DNA of 20,693 nt from CAZDRI01 sp964508055 (GTDB lineage Bacteria > Pseudomonadota > Gammaproteobacteria > PS1 > Pseudothioglobaceae). Shown one piece after another: positions 16,077-20,693 of this stretch. A program made the position numbers and the translations under genes. Within the stretch, counting starts at the first letter, position 1. Each line of letters opens with the position of its first letter. The stretch spans positions 1 through 20,693 of the forward strand of contig CAZDRI010000027.1 of the NCBI GenBank assembly GCA_964508055.1, written 5' to 3'. Under the pieces are notes generated by a model that was given only the letters and a program-made list of their open reading frames with translations, had not been told where the DNA came from and ran no database searches.

Positions 16077-17318
16077 TTGGAACACATACCTACTAGCTAC
16101 CTTGTTGCTACACTTATAATTTTAATTTTAATTTCTGCATTTTTCTCAGGAACTGAGACCTCAATGATGGCAATTAACCGCTATCGTTTAAAATCATTAG
16201 TACAAAAAAATAATAAAAAAGCAAAAAGAGTTCAAAAGTTACTAAAAAATATTGAAAAATTAATTGGGGTAATCTTACTTGGTAATAATTTCGTTAATAT
16301 TTTAGCGTCTGCAATATTTACAATTATTGTACTAAGAGTATGGGGCGAGAATACTATAGCATTAGCTTCACTTTTATTAACATTTGTTATATTGGTTTTT
16401 GCTGAAGTAACACCAAAGACATTTGCAGCAAATTATCCTGAAAAAGTTGCACTTAATGCCTCTTTTATCATAGAAGTGTTAACTAAAATATTAAAACCAT
16501 TTGTTTTATTTATAAATTATTTAAGCAAATTAATTTTGCTAATTTTTAGAATTAAAAAAGGAAAAGAAAATAACAAGATTGGTAGAGAGGAATTAAAAAT
16601 TGCTGTTCGTGAAGCAAAAGGTTTTGTATCTTTAAATTATCAAAAAATGTTACTTGATATTATTAATTTAGAAAAAGTAGAAGTTGATGATATTATGATT
16701 CATTATGATGATTTAATAGGTATTGAAATAAACGATAATATAGAGAATATTTTATCTCAGTTAGAACACACTCAGCATACTAGATTATTAGTTTTTGATA
16801 ATGATAATATTGTAGGGACAATACATACTAGAAGTATAGTAAATCTGCTGGCATCAGGGGAGTTTAACAAAGGCAGTTTAAAAAATATTATTAAAAAACC
16901 TTATTTCATACCACTTGGCATAAGCTTATCAAAGCAATTAGAAAACTTTCAATTAAATAAAAGAAGACTTGCTTTAGTGGTTGACGAGTATGGTGGGGTT
17001 AAAGGTATGGTGGTATTAGAAGATATTTTGGAAGAGATTGTAGGTCAATTTACTTCTAATTTATTTGAGGGTTTTAGAGATATAGAAAAACAAAAAGATG
17101 GTAGTTATTTAGTAGATGGTAGAGTTACGATAAGAGAGCTTAATAGGTTTTTAAAAACAAATCTTCCAAGCGAAGACTTTAAAACCTTAAATGGACTGAT
17201 TTTAGAGTATTTAGAAGATATTCCTACTAGAGGTATCAGCATTAAAATTGAAAAAGTTTTATTTGAAATAGTGCAAGTGTCTAATCATATTATAAAACTA
17301 GTGAAAATAAAATTATAA
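16077..17318 (+). CDS. CNNM/CorC-family membrane protein (DUF21-CBS-CorC)
   Basis: A 413-residue inner-membrane protein with the three-part CNNM layout. A DUF21 membrane domain (about 1-160) starts LISAFFSGTETSMMAINRYRL and includes FAEVTPKTFAANYPEK (108-123). A CBS-domain pair follows (about 205-325), ending VVDEYGGVKGMVVLEDILEEIVG (301-323). A CorC/HlyC C-terminal domain (about 343-413) closes it. Relatives are linked to magnesium and cobalt efflux or homeostasis; some are YfjD/YtfL-like proteins of uncertain substrate. The start is a TTG, 8 bp after the eno stop; no ATG precedes the first membrane segment, so TTG is the best choice. Probably co-transcribed with eno. Convergent with psd. 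The ion specificity cannot be read from sequence. Confidence 0.88.
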   Translation: MEHIPTSYLVATLIILILISAFFSGTETSMMAINRYRLKSLVQKNNKKAKRVQKLLKNIEKLIGVILLGNNFVNILASAIFTIIVLRVWGENTIALASLLLTFVILVFAEVTPKTFAANYPEKVALNASFIIEVLTKILKPFVLFINYLSKLILLIFRIKKGKENNKIGREELKIAVREAKGFVSLNYQKMLLDIINLEKVEVDDIMIHYDDLIGIEINDNIENILSQLEHTQHTRLLVFDNDNIVGTIHTRSIVNLLASGEFNKGSLKNIIKKPYFIPLGISLSKQLENFQLNKRRLALVVDEYGGVKGMVVLEDILEEIVGQFTSNLFEGFRDIEKQKDGSYLVDGRVTIRELNRFLKTNLPSEDFKTLNGLILEYLEDIPTRGISIKIEKVLFEIVQVSNHIIKLVKIKL

Positions 17319-17357
17319 TTTAAACTCATAGCTGGTTTAATGACTGCATCCACTATT

Positions 17358-18173
17358 TTAAATTTTTTGACCCATTTTAACTATGGCATTATTTTTAACA
17401 CCATCTAAAATATTGTTATTTTTAGGTAGTAATAAAATCACAGTTGAACCCATATTAAACCTTCCTAACTCTTCACCTTTTTTGAGATAAATACTATCAT
17501 TAGAATAATCAAATTTTTTGATATTTTTTCTATATGGAGGAGTTATTTTACCTTGCCATGTAGTTTCTATAGAGCCAACAAAAATAGCTCCTACTAAAAT
17601 TAGAGCACAAATACCAAAATCATCAGTATCAAAATAACATATAGCTCTTTCATTTTTAGTAAATAAACCTTTTACCTTGCTCACAGTTTGAAAGTTGACA
17701 GCAAAAAGAGAGCCAGGCACATAATCCATAGCAATTAATTTTGCAGAAAAAGGCATATGAATTCTATGATAATCTTTTGGAGATAAATATATAGTTGCAA
17801 AATCTCCATCAATAAAGTTATTAGCATGTTTATTAGATGCTAATAAGTTTTCTAAAGAATAATTTATATTTTTTGCTTGGATTAATTTGTTGTTAGATAT
17901 AGTGCCAAACTGTGCTACTTGACCATCAACTGGATATATTAAATTAGCAGTTGCAATAATTCTTGCATTTTCTTTAAGTTCACGAGTAAAAAATTCATTA
18001 AAAGATTTATACTCATTAATGTTTTTAATCTTGGCTAAATTCAAATCTATTTTATAAATCCTAATAAATATTTTTATACAAAAGTTCTTAATCCATTTAG
18101 TTTTTATAGCTGCAAACTTGTGCATTAAGTTAGATACAAAATGTTGAGGGATAAGGTATTGTAAAAAGACCAT
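17358..18173 (-). CDS. psd: Phosphatidylserine decarboxylase proenzyme
   Basis: A 271-residue membrane-associated proenzyme making phosphatidylethanolamine from phosphatidylserine. The self-cleavage site is MGST (241-244), where the usual motif is LGST. Cleavage before Ser243 would turn that Ser into the pyruvoyl cofactor of the short alpha chain. The other members of the catalytic triad are Asp83 (YPVDGQVAQFG) and His139 (DYHRIHMPF). The YHRIHMP and FAVN stretches are family hallmarks. E. coli Psd is longer (322), mostly in the C-terminal tail after the alpha chain core. The N-terminus MVFLQYLIPQHFVSNL matches typical starts. The Leu-to-Met change at the cleavage site is conservative and should be tolerated. 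Convergent with the CNNM gene, 39 bp apart. Confidence 0.94.
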   Translation of the reverse strand: MVFLQYLIPQHFVSNLMHKFAAIKTKWIKNFCIKIFIRIYKIDLNLAKIKNINEYKSFNEFFTRELKENARIIATANLIYPVDGQVAQFGTISNNKLIQAKNINYSLENLLASNKHANNFIDGDFATIYLSPKDYHRIHMPFSAKLIAMDYVPGSLFAVNFQTVSKVKGLFTKNERAICYFDTDDFGICALILVGAIFVGSIETTWQGKITPPYRKNIKKFDYSNDSIYLKKGEELGRFNMGSTVILLLPKNNNILDGVKNNAIVKMGQKI

Positions 18174-18203
18174 AAAAATACTGGTTAAAATTTAAATGAC
18201 TAA

Positions 18204-18209
18204 ATTATA
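18204..18209 (-). promoter_or_regulatory. Candidate -10 box for psd
   Basis: Reads TATAAT on the minus strand, 31 bp before the psd ATG, giving a leader of about 24 bases. The -35 is not convincing. In such AT-rich DNA a chance match is possible. Confidence 0.35.
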
Positions 18210-18314
18210 CAATCAATAGCTTGCACTAATTAATAACTATAATGGGAATGTTAAATTCTAAAACCACATAATTTAATTAAAATATGACAAAATATCTTCA
18301 TTTATCAATTGGTT

Positions 18315-18450
18315 AAGAGTGTTGCAAAATGTAAAAAGCACATTTTACAACATCTTTACCCAAGTTATTTGTATGAGGAAGGGGAGCAAAACCAATAAGT
18401 TACTGAAACAATATTCCTCCCCTTCCTCAAACTCCATCCCCAACAAGCTA
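18315..18450. mobile_element. MITE-like element, copy C, truncated, inverted
   Basis: The same element in reverse orientation to copies A and B, about 93% identical by eye. It begins with the intact end AAGAGTGTTGCAAAAT at 18315 and keeps the GAGGAAGGGGAG/CTCCCCTTCCTC stem exactly, while the loop has changed at several bases and gained one. Similarity stops at the AAGCTA ending at 18450, so the other terminal repeat (16 bases containing ATTTTGCAAT) is missing and no target duplication can be recognised. The sequence beyond is phage terminase coding. Confidence 0.8.
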
Positions 18451-18491
18451 AACAGTTATTTATAACTGGCAAAAATATCACTGAAATTGCC

Positions 18492-18896
18492 ATGCTAATG
18501 AATTTGTCTCGTGCAACTATCTATAATTATAAAAACCAAGATATTAAAAACAGTATTGATTGGGATGAGCTTAAGTTTTTACACGCAACTGATAGCACAC
18601 GAACAAATAAAACTGAACAAGAATTTATCGCACTGCTAATAAATCAATTTGATGAGGCTTTAGCTGATTTAGATAAAAAGTCACCTGAGGGGAAAATAGC
18701 GACAATAGCAAAATATACTAATCTTTATTATAAATTAAAGCAGCAGCGTGATAATCCTATAGTATCAAAAGCAGATATTGCCAAAGCAGTTATTGAAAAA
18801 ATAAGTTTAATAGCATTAAACCATAAAAAGCAAGCAGTTGTTAATTTTCTTGCAGCTAATGCTGATTTAATTATCAGTAAAGTGATTAAGCAATGA
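18492..18896 (+). CDS. Phage terminase small subunit, 5'-truncated
   Basis: From the first ATG the product is 134 residues and begins MLMNLSRATIYNYKNQ, the second half of a helix-turn-helix. The same frame runs on upstream: from 18447 it reads AKQLFITGKNITEIA, which completes a typical terminase small-subunit DNA-binding domain. Continuing back, it enters the MITE and meets a stop at 18396-18398, with no ATG, GTG or TTG between the stop and 18492. The native start has therefore been lost at the MITE junction. Small subunits recognise phage DNA and hand it to the packaging motor. The rest is helical, with the end overlapping the large-subunit ATG by 4 bp. A shortened protein may still be made, but the DNA-binding domain would be incomplete; probably a pseudogene in function. 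Confidence 0.75.
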   Translation: MLMNLSRATIYNYKNQDIKNSIDWDELKFLHATDSTRTNKTEQEFIALLINQFDEALADLDKKSPEGKIATIAKYTNLYYKLKQQRDNPIVSKADIAKAVIEKISLIALNHKKQAVVNFLAANADLIISKVIKQ

Positions 18897-20398
18897 ACAT
18901 CAAAGATGTAGAGCAGTTAAGAGCATACTTAAAATCACTGCCTCGCCTAGCAGACAGCAATAAAGATGCACGAGTAAAAAAAGCTAAAAAAGATTTTTGG
19001 TTTTTTATCAAAACTTATTTTCCACATCATATAGACCATAGTAAAGTTGAAACATCTAAATTTAGAAAATTTGCTCATAAAGAATTATATAATTTAAGTA
19101 AAAAACATAATAAACTTTTATTTACTGCTTATCGTGGGGGAGCTAAGACCACAGTTATTAGCAAACTATTTACTCTTTGGTTATTAGTTAAAGGTGAGAC
19201 TAAGCATACAGTTATTATTAGTGCAACCGATAATTTAGTAAGCCAGATTTTTGAATTTTACAAACTAGAGTTAGAAGACAATCAAAATTTAATTCACGAT
19301 TTTAATATAAGCATTCCATCAATTTGGAGAGCTACCGAATTAGTTGTTAGTGTTAATAAGCAATTATCTAAATTAGTTGGTTTTGGTGCAGGTAAAAAGA
19401 TAAGAGGCACAGCATTTTTATCATATCGCCCTGATTTAATAATTTTAGACGATATAGAAAATGATGAGAATGTAGAAAGCAAAATTCAACGAGACAAATT
19501 AGAAAACTGGTTTTTAAAAGCAGTATTAAAACTACCAAGTAGAATCACTAAATACCGTCTAATTGTAGTTGGCACTATCCTCCATCATGACAGCTTATTA
19601 AAAAGATTAGAAAAAAGAGGCGATTTTATAAGTTTTAACTTTCCACTAGTAATTAAGTTCCCCAACAATCCAGATGGCAAATCAACTGTAGGCATGGTAC
19701 TTGATGACACACGAATAGATAAAAAAGAGGTATTAAGAGAATATAAAATAGATAAAGATAGCTTTATGTCTGAGTATCAAAACACTCCTTTAAGTCAAGA
19801 CAGCTTAGTATTTCAAAATCATCAAACTTTTATCAATATGCCCAAATGTGATATTTATTATATGGGCTTAGACCCAGCGCTTGGTAAAGCCAAAGGTGAT
19901 TATTTTGGTATTGCGTTACTTGGTTATAAAACAGAAACCAAGCAATTTTATGCAACTGTCAAAGGTTATAGATTAAGCCCAGTACATCTTATTAGTAGGA
20001 TTATTACCACATACAATAAATATAACGCCATTGCCCCAACTACCATAGCGATTGAGATTGTACAATTCCAAGAGTTTTTTAAAGACATCTTAAAAGAGCG
20101 AGCAAATGAGATTGAGATTAAATTAGCAGTTAAAGAACTAAAGAACACTGCCCCAAAAGAATTAAGGATAAATTCTATAGCACCACTTATTAATGATGGC
20201 ACGATTAAAGTTCATGCCAAAGACCAGTTATTGCGTGAAGAATTAGATACCTATCCTAAAGCGGCACATGATGATTTATTAGACGCCTTAGAAATGGCAT
20301 ATCGTATTTTTAGAGGTGGTAATAAGATTAACTATAAAGAGGTTAGAGAAAAATTAAAAAGGAGAAACTTTGCTAGATTTAAAACTAAATACAATTAA
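18893..20398 (+). CDS. Phage terminase large subunit
   Basis: A 501-residue DNA-packaging motor with an N-terminal ATPase and a C-terminal RNase H-like nuclease. The Walker A-like motif is AYRGGAKTT (79-87), and Walker B is DLIILDDIENDE (181-192), with the acidic pair Asp186-Asp187. A coupling-type motif VVGTILHHDS follows near 225-234. Nuclease acidic residues are Asp327 (YMGLDPALGK), Glu388 (TIAIEIVQF) and the Asp460-Asp461...Asp464 cluster (AAHDDLLDALE). No frameshift or internal stop is seen, so the gene is intact as a reading frame. It overlaps the small-subunit stop by 4 bp. No portal, protease, capsid or integrase gene follows in the 295 bp left, so whether this is a prophage edge or an orphan pair is undecided. 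Confidence 0.9.
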   Translation: MNIKDVEQLRAYLKSLPRLADSNKDARVKKAKKDFWFFIKTYFPHHIDHSKVETSKFRKFAHKELYNLSKKHNKLLFTAYRGGAKTTVISKLFTLWLLVKGETKHTVIISATDNLVSQIFEFYKLELEDNQNLIHDFNISIPSIWRATELVVSVNKQLSKLVGFGAGKKIRGTAFLSYRPDLIILDDIENDENVESKIQRDKLENWFLKAVLKLPSRITKYRLIVVGTILHHDSLLKRLEKRGDFISFNFPLVIKFPNNPDGKSTVGMVLDDTRIDKKEVLREYKIDKDSFMSEYQNTPLSQDSLVFQNHQTFINMPKCDIYYMGLDPALGKAKGDYFGIALLGYKTETKQFYATVKGYRLSPVHLISRIITTYNKYNAIAPTTIAIEIVQFQEFFKDILKERANEIEIKLAVKELKNTAPKELRINSIAPLINDGTIKVHAKDQLLREELDTYPKAAHDDLLDALEMAYRIFRGGNKINYKEVREKLKRRNFARFKTKYN

Positions 20399-20412
20399 GA
20401 GTTGGCTATTTT

Positions 20413-20614
20413 TTTGTCATGCTGAACCCAACATCCATCGTCATGCTGCCCTGAAACAAGTTCAGATACTGTCTTAAAAATCAAGTAATTTTATTAATTT
20501 TTTTACAACTTAAAACGGCTAGATTTTTTTAATTTTTATAAATTTTACTGTCAATTTCGGCTAAAAGCGTGCCGAACTGCTCCTCTCGTTCCTCGTTACG
20601 CCCAAGGTGACAAA
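20413..20614. repeat. Intergenic repeat with GTCATGCTG units and inverted ends
   Basis: A 202-bp non-coding segment bounded by TTTGTCA (20413-20419) and TGACAAA (20608-20614). It contains two GTCATGCTG units (20416 and 20439), a small hairpin CTGAA/TTCAG (20451-20465), and a patch richer in G+C than its surroundings near 20568-20606 containing CTCGTTCCTCGTTACGCCC. This type of GTCATGCTGAA...TTCAG sequence recurs in many bacterial genomes as a dispersed intergenic repeat; that statement is from memory. Only one copy is in the window. Confidence 0.5.
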
Positions 20615-20629
20615 TAAAATTTATAAAAA
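20533..20629. repeat. 15-bp perfect inverted repeat
   Basis: TTTTTATAAATTTTA at 20533-20547 is exactly complementary to TAAAATTTATAAAAA at 20615-20629, with a 67-bp spacer. It straddles the right end of the 20413-20614 repeat. AT-only composition makes it less significant than its length suggests. Confidence 0.45.
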
Positions 20630-20642
20630 TACTAACCATAAT

Positions 20643-20656
20643 TAGTCCAACCTGAA
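20643..20656 (+). repeat. TAGTCC-type element end at window edge
   Basis: TAGTCCAACCTGAA matches 12 of 14 bases of the right-hand end of the 10285-10433 segment read inward. It may mark the start of another element continuing beyond the window. The last 37 bases hold nothing else recognisable. Confidence 0.3.
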
Positions 20657-20693
20657 TAATTCACAACTTATTGATTTAAATAAATAAAATATC

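Noticed and set aside
1..20693. CRISPR arrays, tRNA, rRNA or riboswitches
   Set aside because: No regularly spaced repeats and no cloverleaf or known aptamer motifs were found on reading both strands; this is by eye, so a covariance search could still find a small RNA.

Overview
The window is strongly AT-rich chromosomal DNA from a gammaproteobacterium. The evidence for the group is the gene order fxsA-folC-SPOR gene-cvpA-purF-metZ and fabA-fabB, a pyrE gene beside a Crc/ExoIII-type gene, and a DsbA-independent set of ordinary housekeeping proteins with gammaproteobacterial signatures. Low G+C, few clear Shine-Dalgarno sequences, small mobile repeats and phage relics would suit a sulfur-oxidising SUP05/Thioglobus-type lineage or a related bivalve gill symbiont. 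That placement is an inference from general character, not from a search.

Layout: (1) 281-814, thpR, on the minus strand. (2) 956-8694, nine minus-strand genes in very tight order (transcription order trmB, fxsA, folC, SPOR-domain gene, cvpA, purF, metZ, fabA, fabB). They probably form one operon or a few overlapping ones, joining tRNA modification, folate, purine, methionine and unsaturated fatty acid synthesis. (3) 8866-9966, a secreted TPR-repeat protein. (4) 9967-10444, a gene-free stretch with two small mobile-element-like units. (5) 10445-11809, hemN, divergent from a two-gene operon (11875-12791) of secreted DUF302-type proteins. (6) pyrE (minus) divergent from an ExoIII/Crc-family nuclease gene (plus). 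(7) 14342-14784, a second copy of the small mobile repeat, then the eno promoter. (8) eno and a CNNM/CorC-type membrane protein (plus), convergent with psd (minus). (9) 18315-20398, a third, end-truncated copy of the repeat fused to the start of a phage terminase small-subunit gene, followed by an apparently intact terminase large subunit. (10) 20399-20693, non-coding repeats.

The most distinctive content is a 150-bp MITE-like element. Two copies (10127-10276 and 14376-14525) differ at one base, have imperfect terminal inverted repeats, and each is flanked by its own 5-bp direct repeat (TTATC and TTATT), which is direct evidence of transposition. Each carries a 15-of-16-bp internal hairpin. 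A third copy (18315-18450) has lost one end exactly where it meets the terminase small-subunit reading frame, removing that gene's start and the beginning of its helix-turn-helix. The ExoIII-family protein at 13577 lies at the locus of Pseudomonas crc and resembles Crc throughout, yet keeps the full set of nuclease catalytic residues that Crc has lost. I found no CRISPR array, tRNA, rRNA, integrase or intact transposase gene, and no clear multi-gene defence or novel metabolic system.
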